This document shows, one piece after another, positions 45,903 to 57,015 of a stretch of 64,000 nucleotides of DNA. Both the position numbers and the translations under genes were made by a program. Source of the stretch: Syngnathus acus. Taxonomy: Eukaryota > Chordata > Actinopteri > Syngnathiformes > Syngnathidae. The stretch covers positions 124,001-188,000 of the forward strand of contig NC_051087.1 of assembly GCF_901709675.1 (NCBI RefSeq). The letters are read 5' to 3'. A model generated the notes under the pieces. It searched no databases, was not told where the DNA came from, and was given only the letters and a program-made list of their open reading frames with translations. Positions within the stretch are counted from its first letter, which is position 1. Each line of letters opens with the position of its first letter.

Positions 45903-48900
45903 ATGGTGGATTTGTGCCAGGCTGGCAGCGGCGACGAGGAAGGCAAGAAGACGTCGAAAAGGTCTCGAACGAGGCGAGGCAAACGAGGCCGCCGGCGTCG
46001 CAATAACAACAAGCACAAGAGCAACATCAACAACAAGCACCAAACACCGCCGCCATTTCTACCACCAGAGGTAGCTGCTTCCGCTTAGCCGGCAACCGAG
46101 CGGGCGAGCACGGACGCCGACATCGACCGTCAGACTGTTGGCGTGACGTCATACGGTTTCCCCAATGATGGATGTGCTTGAAAACGGCGTTCTTTCCACT
46201 TTCCGGAAAAGAGAACTTGAATTGTTTTCGTTGCGTGTGAAAATGGGATTGTGCATGAAACTGTCGCATTCGATATTCGAAATCCGACCCTCCAAAAAGT
46301 TATTTTATCCATGGTATGTTTTTTGTAATTGAACCTTGCGATTAACTACCTATCGGACTTTTTTTCGAGCCAAATATCGGAATTGGCAGTTGGGCGCTAA
46401 TCAATATCACGAGAAGAAATGGATAGGAAATACTCTTTAACGCGACCGATGTTGATTAAAATACTCTGGGTAAAGAACAAGGAGCATCGAACAAAAAATG
46501 CGGTGTCACATGTTTGCAGGCTGAAGAAGGAAACATTGAATACAAGGTAATCTCCTCCTCGTCCTCGTCCTCACCCCGTGGCCTTCCTGGTCCTGATGCT
46601 CACGTGCTGCGCGGCGCCTCCTAGCTCAAGCTGGTCAACCCCTCCCAGAACCGCTTTGAGCACCTGGCCACGCAGCTCAAGTGGCGTCTTCAGGAAGGCC
46701 GCGGTGAGGCCGTCTACCAGATCGGCGTGGAGGACAACGGGCTGCTGGTGGGTCTGAGCCGAGCCGACATGACGGCCTCCATCGGAACCTTGCGCAAGAT
46801 GGCCGACAAGTATGCACACACGCACGCACGTTGATGCGCCGAAGATTGGACTTAACGCGGCGTGTGCTGTGGCGACTCTTGATCACGGTCAGGGTGGGTG
46901 CTGACATCACGCTGCTGCGGGAGCGTCAGGTGGACTCAGACGCTGACGGGAACGCACGAGGGATCGCCGAGGTCCTGGTGCGGAAGGTTCCGGATGACCA
47001 GCAGGTGAGCCTGGCCTAGCTTGGCCTGGCCTGGCCTGGCCTGGCTTGGCCTGGCCTGGCCTGGCCTGGCCTGGCCTGGCCTGGCCTGGCCTGGCCTGGC
47101 CTGGCCTGGCCTGGCCTGGCCTGGCCTGGCCTGGCCTGGCCTTCCTCGCCCTCTCGCCCAGCTTGCTTCCCGAGCGTGCCGTGTGCTGCCCGCAGTTCCT
47201 AGACCTGCGCGTGGCCGTGCTGGGCAACGTGGACTCGGGGAAGTCCACGCTGCTGGGCGTGCTGACGCAGGGCGAGCTGGACAACGGGCGAGGCCGAGCG
47301 CGCCTCAACCTCTTCAGGCATCTCCACGAGATCCAGACGGGACGCACGTCCAGCATCAGCTTCGAGATCCTGGGCTTTGACAGCAGAGGACAAGTGAGTG
47401 GCGCCGGTCCGCCAAGCGTGCGCCCGGTCGGCCAGCCGGCGCCGCTTGACGCCCAACGCGTCACCGGCAGGTGGTCAACTACAGCGACTCGCGCAGCGCC
47501 GAGGAGATCTGCGAGAGCTCCTCCAAGATGATCACCTTCATCGACCTGGCGGGACATCACAAGTACCTGAAGACCACCGTCTTTGGACTCACCAGCTACT
47601 GCCCGGACTTTGCCATGCTGGTGGTCAGCGCCAACACCGGCATTGGTCAGACCTCACGCACGCACGCACGCACGCACACCCACCATGGATGGAATTCAAT
47701 AAGCTTAGGGCATCGTTGTTTGTCATTTTTTGTGTCATCACCTCTGTCTTACGTTGTCACGTTTGAGCCGGTGACTTCTGTTTGCGCTCCTTTGTTGTGC
47801 AGCCGGTACCACCAGGGAGCACCTGGGCCTGGCCATGGCGCTGAAGGTTCCCATCTTCATCGTGGTCAGCAAAGTGGACGTGTGCTCGCGGGGGGGCGTG
47901 GAGCGAACGCTCAGGCAACTGGAGCGACTCCTCAAGCAGCCGGGCTGCAACAAGGTCCCGCTGGTCGTCCGTACGGCCGACGACGCCGTCGCCGCCGCGC
48001 AGCAGTTTGCCCCCGCCGCCTGGTACGGAGTTCGACCGTTGCCGCCGTCCATTGTATCTGGACTTCCCGAATCCAATCGCGGCGTGTAGAATCCAAACGT
48101 CGATTCTGGCCGTGAGCTCCGAGGAATCGAAACGGACGGCGACGTGTCTCCGTCTGTGTGTAACGTGAGAAATACGAAGTCCCGCTCGCAATGTCCACGG
48201 AACGAATCGCGAGCCAAAGATTTGGATTGGATTACAGCGTGAAAGCCAATCAAACGGCTCGAACCGACCCACTCGTTTTGGTCCGAGCGTTTGACTCAAA
48301 ACAAGTCAAATGGATTTGCCAGTTGTGATGGTGCGGATTCCTCCCGAGTCGAGGAATCGGACTCTCGACACGGTGTCTGACCGGGCTGTGTGTGTGTGTG
48401 CAGCGTGACGCCCATCTTCACCTTGTCCAGTGTGTCAGGAAAAGGTCTGGAGCTGCTCAAGGTCTTCTTGAACATTCTTCCTCCTCTCAGCAACAGCAAA
48501 CAGCAGGAGGAACTCATGCAGCAGCTCACCGAGTTCCAGGTGTGCAGACGCAGGCGCACCGCAGGCGCATGCAAGCTACCACCGATGTGCGTGTGTGCGC
48601 AGGTGGACGAGATCTACTCTGTTCCCGACGTGGGGACGGTGGTAGGCGGGACCTTGTACAGGTGAGTGCGGCAGGCAGGCGTGTGCGCGCGCGCGCGTTT
48701 GCCCTTTGAATGTCGGGAACATTTTCTGTTTTGTGATTTCCCTGTGTTTTTTTCTCTTTTTTTTCTTTGTGCACATTTGTGATTCCGTTTGCGTGTGCGC
48801 ATGTCAGCGGCGTGTGCCGCGAAGGCGAGCGTCTGGCGGTGGGCCCGACTGACGAGGGCGGCTTCCTGCGTGTGAAGGTTCTGTCCATCCAGAGGAACCG

Positions 48901-49477
48901 CTCCACCTGCAGGCTGCTGAGGGCGGGGCAGGCGGCCACGCTGGCGCTGGGCAACCTGGACAGGACGCTGCTGCGCAAGGTGGTCATGCCTTGAGCGTGA
49001 TGTCAGCCATGTGGCCGGCCGCAGACGTGCACAGACAGCTGCCGTTGTGCCCTTGCAGGGCATGGTGATGGTGAGTCCCAAGATGAAGCCCACCATCTGT
49101 CGCCACTTTGAGGCGGCCGTGGTTCTCCTCTTCCACGCCGGGACCTTCCGCCGCGGCTCGCAGGTCACGGCGCACGTGGGCAACGTCAGGCAGACGGCCG
49201 TCGTGCAAAGGCTGCACGGGAAGGTACCCGCCGCGCCTGCGGGCCGGGCCGTCCATCAAAATCTTGGGTGGGTGAGACACGGGACTCCGTCTCCCGGCAG
49301 GAGGAGCTGAGGACGGGCGAGCGAGCCGTGGTAACCTTTTGCTTCCTCAAACATCCCGAATATCTTCGGACCGGCGCCAAACTTCTCTTCAGACAGGGAG
49401 TCACCAAGGGCATAGGACACGTCACACGCCTCCTCACCACAGAAAACATCCAGAACCACGACAACCAGAACTACTAG
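45903..49477 (+). CDS. gtpbp2: GTP-binding protein 2
   Basis: Translational GTPase of the GTPBP1/2 (Hbs1-like) family, linked to ribosome-stalling rescue. Twelve exons: 45903-46070, 46520-46546, 46625-46809, 46893-47004, 47196-47393, 47471-47645, 47803-48022, 48404-48539, 48603-48661, 48808-48979, 49059-49223, 49301-49477; 597 codons plus TAG (human 602). The N-terminus is Lys/Arg/Asn-rich. G1 is GNVDSGKST at about residue 174; switch region [14 protein letters not shown]3 DLAGH; G4 VSKVD. C-terminal beta-barrel domains: [45 protein letters not shown]. The start is the first ATG of the open frame in exon 1; upstream sequence is GC-rich leader. The tail after GHV is shorter and more polar than in mammals. 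Confidence 0.95.
47011..47141 (+). repeat. CCTGG pentanucleotide minisatellite in gtpbp2 intron 4
   Basis: About 24 near-perfect CTGGC/CCTGG units fill most of the 191-bp intron. Confidence 0.97.
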
Positions 49478-50561
49478 GATAGAAGCGCCATAACCTGAAG
49501 CATCACAACCACTAGAAAGCAAACTCTACAACCACAAGCACCACCGTTTTTGTCGTCAACAGTAATTAGCCACCTTAGCATGCGACCCGCGTGCCAGAAA
49601 AGGCAGCTTGGACTTCAAACGTTTCAGTCCCATCCTGAAATGAAGATGCTTGGTGTTTGTTTACTAGAAAGAACAATATGTGACATTTACTGTGTTTGAC
49701 ACATCGAAAAATAATAGAGTGGAAAGCGACTTGTTGGTTATTTTCTTGGTGTTCCTCGGCGGTCAATCTTGTCTGTGCCAGACTTCTGTGGGAGGGATGG
49801 ATGGATGGAGGGATGGATGGAGGGGTGGCGCTCCGTGACCTGCCCCAATCCTCATCCAGCAATCAGTGCGAAGTGACAGATGGTCGGCTGGTCGCTGCGA
49901 GTTTCATGAACTGTTGACTCCCGTCTGACATCATGCGATCGATTCACTTGAGCATGCTCACGGGCGGTCCGGTGAAGCCGAGGCTGCTGTTCATCCGCGG
50001 TGCGGTGCGTTGCGGAGCGGAGCGAGAATGACGGCGAACCTCAGCGAAAACAAACGTCACTCAGCTTCACCTCGCACGCTTACGGTGTGTCAGCGAAGCC
50101 AGATCCGGTTGGGGTCTCCAAAATAAGATCAATTCAAAGCTGCAGAAAAGGGGTGTAAACATAAGTCTGTTCCATCGATCTGTGTTCGTTCGTTCGTCTG
50201 TCTGTCTGAACAGACAGCTCGCGAGATCCGCGTGGTGACGCTAGCGGTCCTTTTATTGTGAAGGCAGGCGGAAGAACCACCTGGAAGTGACGTCACCACC
50301 TACACGAGGAAAAGCTAACGTAGCCTTTGCTAATGATGAGCGAAAGGCTTGAGTTCATGATTGTTTGACTTTTTTGCTGATTAAAACGTCGCCAACGACG
50401 ACCCGAAGACTGTTTGGTGGCGCTTTTCACGCGGCCGAGCGCCAGAGACCTCAAGTCCGCCCTAAACTTTGTCAGCGTTGATGGATGGCTGAACACTTTT
50501 TTCTGAAGTCGGATTGAAAGCGCAACTCGGCGTGCGTGTCTCAGCGTTGGAGGCCAACGCG
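49478..50561. other. Intergenic between gtpbp2 and rrp36
   Basis: Contains the gtpbp2 3' UTR, a GGAT-type repeat at about 49794-49825 and the rrp36 leader. No poly(A) signal of the canonical form and no other gene recognised. Confidence 0.55.
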
Positions 50562-52340
50562 ATGGCCGATGGACATCGCGGCGGCCACCGAGAGGAGCGC
50601 AACTCGCTGATGTTGATGGCGCGGGGAAGGCGAGAAGCACCTGATGATGAGGAAGATCAGGTCGGATCTAACGAAGACGAAGGGGAGGAGGATCTGATAG
50701 AACCTGTTGGAAGCGATGAGGAAGAATCCGATGACGAGGAGGAGTATGAGGAAGAATCCGATGACGAGGAGGAGTATGAGGAAGAATCCGACGACGAGGA
50801 GGAGGGGCCACATGATGAAGATGAGGCGGTCGAGGTCCAGTCAACGGCCTTGAGGAGTGAGGAGATGAAAACAGGTAAAGGACATCTTTTGTTTCAACTC
50901 CAGATGAAAGGCTTCAGCCTGAGCACAAACGTTGCAACGTGTTCCTCAAAACATCAAACGATGGACGGAAGGCTCACAAAAGATGACATGGATTTGCACA
51001 GAAGAAGGGCCAGTTTCAATCCATTTTCTGCTGGCGTTCCATTTGTTCTTGGCCCAATCTGAAGCGCGGTCTGTGGTTTTGGTTGCCGTCGTCCAGACTT
51101 GTCGGCGCTGCCGTTCGAGGACGTCCTGAAACTGCAGAGCTGCGCGGGCACCAAAGCGTTGGACCGGGTCGCCCGCGGCGCTCGGTCCTCGTGCAAGCGC
51201 CTCAACAAGAACAGGTGGGCTGGCGTCGTCGCGTCGCCTCTCCTCGCCACAGCCGTCTGTCTCTCTTTTTTTCTTGACGTCTTTTCTACCTCCCGCAGGC
51301 CCGCTGAGGTCCCCGCCAAGAAACGGGCGCCCTTCCTTCGCCAGGTGGTCGCCGTCAAGAAGGCGGTGAGTGGGAGAGCGCGGCCCCGCCCCTTCCATGC
51401 CAATTATTTTCTCTTCCATTTTCCTGGCCAAAGCGCAAGTCGGACCTTGGAGAGTGACTTCCAAACATTGCGTTTGTCTTGCAGACGGCCAGGGACCCTC
51501 GCTTCGACGACCTGTCAGGGGAGTACAAGGCGGACATCTTTGACAAGACCTACAGCTTCATCCACGACATCAGACGGCACGAAACGCAGGTACGGCGGCG
51601 GCCTTAGCCTTTTCTCGGCTCAAAATGGCCCCCTCCGGTGGTAGGCCAGGTGTTGAAGTGGTTCAGTCACTTGTTTTTTATTGAGATCACTTTATGGGGG
51701 GCGGGGGGACAATCTCACTAGATAGTTTTTGTGCATTTCCAAATTGTCTGTTTGAGACGCTCCCATTTGGCAAGCCCAAAAAATGGGTCCAACGCTTTGT
51801 TGCTCTCAGGTGATCCAAAAGCAGCTGAAGAAGAGCAAGAACGCCAACAAGAAAGAGCAGCTCAACGGCCTCCTCAGGAAGATGGTGAGTGTCCTCGCTG
51901 GTGCGCCGGCCGGCCGGCCGGTCCAGCGTTTGCCTTTATCGCCTCGTCGTCCCGCCCGCCAGGCCGATCGGGAGCGAGCGCGGCAGAGTCGGGAGCGACA
52001 GCGGGCCGGCGAGCTTCAGCACAAGAAGGAGCAGAGGGAACGGGCCCAGCGTGGCCATCGCCCCTTCTTCCTCAGCAAATGTACGTATGGCGCAAAAACA
52101 CAGAGCCTGGCAAGAAGATTTCCAAAAGATAACTCGCGTGGCTTTGACCTTGTCCCGTTTCCAGCCGAGCAAAAGAAGCTGCGTCTGGCGGACAGGTTCT
52201 CGGCGCTGAAGACGAGCGGCAAGCTGGACGCCTTCATGGGCAAGAAGAGGAAGCGCAACGCCGGCAAAGACCGCAGGAAGTTGCCGTGGCGACAGCAGCC
52301 CGGAGAGCAAAGCACGCCGCGGGGGGGCCAACGCCCTTGA
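50562..52340 (+). CDS. rrp36: Ribosomal RNA processing protein 36
   Basis: Nucleolar factor for early cleavage of pre-rRNA in 18S maturation (small-subunit processome). Seven exons: 50562-50874, 51097-51214, 51299-51365, 51485-51589, 51810-51884, 51963-52080, 52165-52340; 323 codons plus TGA (human about 260). The extra length is an acidic N-terminus with three exact ten-residue repeats of EEESDDEEEY type. The conserved core follows: PFEDVLKLQSCAGTKAL, KKRAPFLRQVV, ARDPRFDDLSGEY, FDKTYSFIHDIR, KKQLKKSKN-like helix, RGHRPFFLSK, and KKRKRNAGKDRRKLP near the C-terminus. The ATG at 50562 has a good context and begins MADGHRGG. Confidence 0.95.
50718..50807 (+). repeat. In-frame 30-bp acidic tandem repeat in rrp36 exon 1
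   Basis: Three copies of a 30-bp unit encoding ten residues (EEESDDEEEY); the third copy diverges at its end. Confidence 0.95.
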
Positions 52341-52403
52341 ACATATCCAGCAGGTTTTTTTTTGGTCTTTAGCTGGAAAGCGCCTCTCGCGCGGCTGCCG
52401 GAT

Positions 52404-52409
52404 AATAAA
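52404..52409 (+). terminator. Poly(A) signal AATAAA of rrp36
   Basis: Canonical hexamer 64 bp after the stop codon. Confidence 0.75.
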
Positions 52410-52638
52410 TCAACACTTCGCAAAGCTTTTCTCAAATGTGCCCCTTCAATCACCGCAAAGCTCATTTGGAAGGCCAGGCACCAAACATTCACACTAATGC
52501 TAAGGAAGGAAAGCCCGACGAGACTTGTTTAGCTTCTGTATTGATGAGCCCAAAGATCCCATGAGCAGTCTTGGATTGGTCCTCTTTCCACTGATTGAGG
52601 GACAGACGAGGGAAAGCAAAACAGAAGCCTTTTTGTCG

Positions 52639-52782
52639 TCAGTCGCGCGTGCGCGTCTGTTGTCCCGTCGAGCGCACGGCATTCTTGACGGCGCGCTGCA
52701 TCAGCCAGGTGGCCACGTGCACGCCCAGCAGGGCGCCGCCCGCCACCCAGGGCCAGTTGCGCCGCAGCCAGCCGCCTCTCAT
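52639..52782 (-). CDS. Micro-ORF B: 47-residue single-span membrane peptide
   Basis: Not recognised. Encodes 47 residues beginning MRGGWLRRNWPW, then a hydrophobic helix VAGGALLGVHVATWLM (about residues 13-28) and a basic end QRAVKNAVRSTGQQTRARD. An Arg-rich start, one helix and a basic tail suggest a mitochondrial inner-membrane or ER microprotein. It begins 13 bases after the stop of micro-ORF A and in a different frame, so if A is translated this one would need reinitiation or leaky scanning. Codon third positions are G/C-rich, as in neighbouring genes. No poly(A) hexamer is obvious just downstream. Could be a chance ORF; the well-formed membrane segment argues against that. Confidence 0.5.
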   Translation of the reverse strand: MRGGWLRRNWPWVAGGALLGVHVATWLMQRAVKNAVRSTGQQTRTRD

Positions 52783-52795
52783 CGCCGACGCCAGG

Positions 52796-52942
52796 CTACT
52801 CGCTCTTGGTGTTGCCGGCGGGCTCGCGTGCCGCGCTCTTGTACAGGTGGGGGCGGGCCTTGAGCTGGTACCAACCGGCGTGGATCAGAGCCAAACTGGT
52901 GCCCATCACAATCAGAACTTTGTAGTCGCGCCACACGCCCAT
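52796..52942 (-). CDS. Micro-ORF A: 48-residue single-span membrane peptide
   Basis: Not recognised. Encodes 48 residues: a short charged start (MGVWRDYK), a hydrophobic helix VLIVMGTSLALIHAGWY (about residues 9-25), then a polar, basic tail ending GNTKSE. The ATG sits in a strong context (GCGCCATGG). It lies 17 bases inside an exon that begins after an acceptor (GGACGCAG) at 52958. A candidate upstream exon with a CpG-rich promoter is complement 53402 to about 53445 and ends in a good donor (GAAG then gtgata). The architecture is that of small mitochondrial respiratory-chain assembly or subunit microproteins. Micro-ORF B follows in the same presumed exon. Confidence 0.55.
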   Translation of the reverse strand: MGVWRDYKVLIVMGTSLALIHAGWYQLKARPHLYKSAAREPAGNTKSE

Positions 52943-53633
52943 GGCGCCCAATGCCGAGCTGCGTCCGAGTCACCCAAAACGAGCAGATGCGCACAACAAA
53001 AGACATTTTAGAGAGTGGTCGAGAGAAAAAGTAGCAAGTACATTGGCGCCGTCCGTTTTGCTTTTCAGGAAATTCAATGGTTAATTCTGCAATGACATGC
53101 TACAGTGCGTTGTAAATTGTAGTCAGATCGGAACGCGATTGGACATGAATACTAAATGATACAGAATCATTTGTTAACATTTTAGTATGTGGCTCATGCA
53201 TCAGATGTGCAGTGTACCTAATCAAGCGACCGGTGCCTTCAAGTTGACATGAACTCGGTGCTCACTCAGTCATCGTATTGAAATGGCCAAATTCCGTTTA
53301 ACATCCAAACAGACTCGTGTTGCGTTTTGGGTATCTCGTTAAAGACAAAATGCCACTCTTAAACAGAGGCAAATGAGCGCTAAAAAAAGAAAGTATATCA
53401 CCTTCACAAACGAGGTACAGCTCCACCGGCGGCGGCGGCGGCCATCTTGTCCAAGGAGGGCGGAAGTGACGTCCGAGCGAAATGAGACGGAAACGCAGGA
53501 GAAGAAAAGAGCGCTTCGAGATTTGCGTTCTAAAGTGGGATTTGCGTTGTAAAGTGGCGCGCGAACAACACGAGCACGCGCACAGCTCTGCGCTGTGTCA
53601 TAGCTTCATCTCATGAATTGATTCAAAACATTC
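52943..53633 (-). other. 5' leader and promoter of the micro-ORF transcript; then mal 3' flank
   Basis: A leader exon probably ends at 53402 (donor gtgata). It contains its own ATG (about 53443) that opens a 13-codon Ala-rich frame, a possible uORF. The remaining sequence is A/T-rich and shows no exon. Confidence 0.4.
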
Positions 53634-53639
53634 TTTATT
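53634..53639 (-). terminator. Poly(A) signal of mal
   Basis: AATAAA on the minus strand about 490 bp after the mal stop codon; the A/T-rich interval is the likely 3' UTR. Confidence 0.65.
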
Positions 53640-54132
53640 ATAAATATTTCACAAATGAATCTCTTCTGGTATGAACGAGTCGGTGCCAAACATAAATGTC
53701 ACTAAACAGCATTAAATCGAGGTATGTCGATAAATATGTCAAAAATGAACAAGTATAAATGAGCTAAATCATGTCAAGCGTTGAAAGATATAACAACGAT
53801 AAATATGTATCAATACTTATCAATTTCAGAATTCAGCTAGTCAAACGTGTCATCAATCTACATTAACAATAGCAAACAGAAATAATTTCCAATAACGTCA
53901 AATATCATGGTGTCCCAAACGAATTGTGTCACACGACTTTTAAAATGTCCTCAATCAACAAATCGTAAAATAAGGCGAGCGGATCCTCATAATGCCAAAT
54001 ATCAAAGTCACAATACGCTTGCACCGTCCAATGGAAATCTTAGACGGAAAGAACAGTGTCAAATAAATAGGTCAACATCGTTGGTCCAATGCAAGCGTCA
54101 ACGAGATTTCTTGACAGCCGGATGGAAAAGTT

Positions 54133-55530
54133 CTAGAAGGTCTTCCAGCGCATGGCCGACAGGATGCTGTGCACAAAGTACAGCAGCGTGGCCGCGTACG
54201 AAAACACCTGTGAGCGACGGACACACAAAAGCACACATTCGTTGGACAAACGGCTTTTCATTCCCAACATTTTTCCATTTGAGTTGCTTTGTCCATTTTT
54301 ATTGGCGCTAATAAAGAACCTTGGTTTGCCTATGCGTGCATGAGTGACTGAGTGTGAGTGACTGACAGACAGACAGACAGACAGACCACAGCCGAAATGT
54401 CCAGCTGGTAGTACTGGAAGTTTCCGGCGTTCTCCATGTCCAGCGTAACTTTGGCCAAGGACACGGAAGCGCTGAGGTAGAAGACAGCGGCCGTCAGGTG
54501 ATAGGCAAAATCCTGAAAGACAAGGACCACCACGTTGTGCCACAAGGTGGCGGTGTTGTCTGTTAATTGGTACCACCGCGTTGGTCCACCACTTGTCATC
54601 GATGCTAACTTTTGTCCGTCAGTGGCCGGGCTTTTGCAAGGTAACGATTGCTTGTACTCACCGCTGCCACCCAGCGGCTTTTGTTGGAATGACATCCGCA
54701 CAGGAACACGAGGCTCCACAAGAAGGTGGTGACAAAGCAGAAGACGCTGACCGACATCACCCAGCCCTGCGGGTTCTGGGGAACCACCAGCGTGCACGCC
54801 ACCAGGATCCACACCAGACCCCCAAACACCTGCACGCGGCTCAGCGTGAACGTCGCAGGTACCACAGCCTTGTTTTTGCCGACCAACGGCGTCGGACAAA
54901 ATGTGGCTTTCCGATGACAAAAAAAAAAACCCCATAGCGACCCCCGTGCCGACTCCGATATTTGGCAGAATAACGTGCCGACGATAGCCGAGTCATTGAA
55001 TAAATATGTGAAGAAGCAAATAAGTCGTCTTCGAATGTTTCAGGAAAACGTCAACAATTCCAAAGTTTTCCAAAAGTTCAGTCAAAGTGTGAACAGAAGC
55101 AAACCGTGTAGCGAGTTCGCAGCATTGGATCAAGGGATGGTATATGGCAGGGGTGGGCAATTGCGGTCCTCGAGGGCCCCCCGGCCGGTGTCCTGCATGT
55201 TTTCTAGGTAGGTCTCCCTGCTGCAACACCTGATTCAAATGCTCAGGATTGTTATCCAGCTTCTGCAGACCTTACTAATTATCGGACCATTTGAATCAGG
55301 TGTCTTGCAACGGGGTGACATAGAAAACATGCAGGACACCGGCCGGGGGGCCCTCGACGACCGCAATTGCCCACCCCTGGTACATGGAATCAAAAAAACG
55401 TTCTTACGAGTTCGGGAAGATAGAGCAGGTCCGGCAGAGTTGTGCACACAGCGGCTCCTGCGGGAAGCTCCGGCATCGTTACTACAGTCGCCGGGTCACC
55501 CGGCTGCGGGTTGGCGCTGTTGGACGCCAT
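54133..55530 (-). CDS. mal: MAL-family proteolipid (MARVEL domain)
   Basis: Four-span raft proteolipid used in apical and myelin membrane trafficking. Exons 55408-55530, 54662-54829, 54512-54387 (high to low) and 54207-54133; 163 codons plus TAG (human MAL 153). All joins are in phase 0. The N-terminus ends TTLPDLLYLPEL; TM1 begins VFGGLVWILVACTLVV; then QGWVMSVSVFCFVTTFLWSL, FAYHLTAAVFYLSASVSLAK and the last helix FSYAATLLYFVHSILSAMRW, ending KTF. The LPDLLYLPE and RWK-type ends match MAL more than MAL2 or plasmolipin; MALL is a possible alternative. Intron 1 holds a MITE. ATG 55530 is the first in the open frame. Confidence 0.88.
55148..55379. mobile_element. hAT-type MITE in mal intron 1
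   Basis: A 232-bp element with terminal inverted repeats of about 59 bp that are nearly identical (start CAGGGGTGGGCAATTGCGGT; one clear mismatch in the first 25). It is flanked by 8-bp sequences GTATATGG and GTACATGG, a target-site duplication with one difference. CAGGGG termini and an 8-bp duplication are hAT hallmarks. There is no transposase inside, so it is non-autonomous. Confidence 0.88.
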
Positions 55531-56904
55531 CCACCCAGGGCTGGGCGAGAAAAAACACACACAACAGCCACAACGAGAAAAAGTAGACTGCGAAGAGAGG
55601 CAAGAACGACCGATGGCCACCCGTTAAGCAAGCGCGAGCATCTCCCTCCCTCCCTCCCGCGGGCACGCGCAGCAGCCGTCCTCATGACAACCACTGGCCA
55701 GACGCCGGTCGCCAAAAGACCGCTCGCTCGCGTGTTTCGGTTGTGTTGCGCCGGCTGTTGCCGTGGAAACACAAGCAGGAAGTCAACGCCGAAGAAACCC
55801 CAATTGTCAAGAATGGACCCAAAGCCTTTTTTCGGGTCGGACCAAAATCCAATGCACTCATTCCTCTCGTTGGCAAACTATATGGAAGAGTTGTTGAGAG
55901 GGAAATGAGTGCTTTCATGACTAAAAGTTCAAATGAGCATAAAACCGGAGAATGAATGCGGTTCGCAGTTTTGGTCTAAAACTACTTTTCAAACGTCGAC
56001 TATGTCTTGCCATGGTTACCCATCGGCAGCCCAGCAACGACAACAATCACAAAGTCTGTGCGTGCGTGCGCGCGCACGCGCCCATCAATTGTTGATCAGG
56101 ATCAAGTTTTCACGTCGTCACATGCATGTATGCATGCATACGGTCATTTGATCTGACCCTCTTCACAAGGAAAACAAAACACCCGGCTTCATTTTTGTTT
56201 TTGAAATGTAGTTTAAAAAAACGTAAGTAAATCATTAAAAAAAATACATCCATGAAAATATAAAAGGTGCACCTCTAAAAATATAACAGATCAAATTTGA
56301 AAATTGCAATTCAATCATTGAAACAAAAAAAAATCCTAAATGAGGACTCTCTTTGTCCTCCCAAAAAACCCGACACATGAAAAGTTCAAATCATTAAATG
56401 AAATAAAACAGCATGGTCAAATTTAGTCAAAGATGGACAATTTAAAAAATGATCAGTTTTTACTTGTTTCAATTCTACCTCTGGGAATTAAATGATAATT
56501 CAGTTGCTCGCCTGCTACCCCGGGAGAACACAAGTAACTTTCAACAAAGACTTGGACAAAGAAAAGCCACTTTCGGACCATTGACCGGCTGCTGCATGGC
56601 TCCATCTTGTGGACACGCTGGGGACTGCTCCCCGCTGGTGACACCTTCGGACCTGCCCGTACGGTAGCGAAGCCTTGGTTTGTTCTTGTTTAATTTAGCC
56701 ACTAAACTTGATTTCCAGTATACAGAACATTTAAAAGAGCATTCGAATTTTGAACTAGCGTACAACAAATTGACAAAGCACGTCAAGGAGGTTGCAAAGG
56801 ATTTGCAAAAAAGCCAAAGAGGAGAAATGACATCTGTGGAGGCCATGAAACATTTGCGTCATCGAGTGACCACATTTAAAATTTGAGTAAAAAAAAAACC
56901 GAAT
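55531..56904. other. mal 5' flank and snrpb2 3' flank; no gene recognised
   Basis: The left part is the presumed mal promoter (CCCTCCCT tract about 55645-55660). A purine/pyrimidine repeat GCGTGCGCGCGCACGCGC lies at about 56061-56080. From 56200 to 56900 the sequence is A/T-rich. Short open frames here resemble no protein I know. Confidence 0.55.
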
Positions 56905-56910
56905 TTTATT
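56905..56910 (-). terminator. Poly(A) signal of snrpb2
   Basis: AATAAA on the minus strand, 106 bp after the stop codon. Confidence 0.75.
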
Positions 56911-57015
56911 TGGGTACTTTACAAAAAAGTAGCAGAGCAAAGGTAAAATGTCAATTGTCCGTTAGTACCGTTGGCAGGCGCGCGCGTGCGGGCCTTGCCG
57001 GCCGGCCGGCTGACA

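Noticed and set aside
55743-55955. Possible plus-strand gene starting MLRRLLPWKHKQ
   Set aside because: No recognisable domain, no flanking exons or poly(A) signal, and it lies in the mal promoter side.
56680-56886. Helical 68-codon plus-strand frame
   Set aside because: A/T-rich flank with no homology or splice support; probably chance, although the frame is clean.
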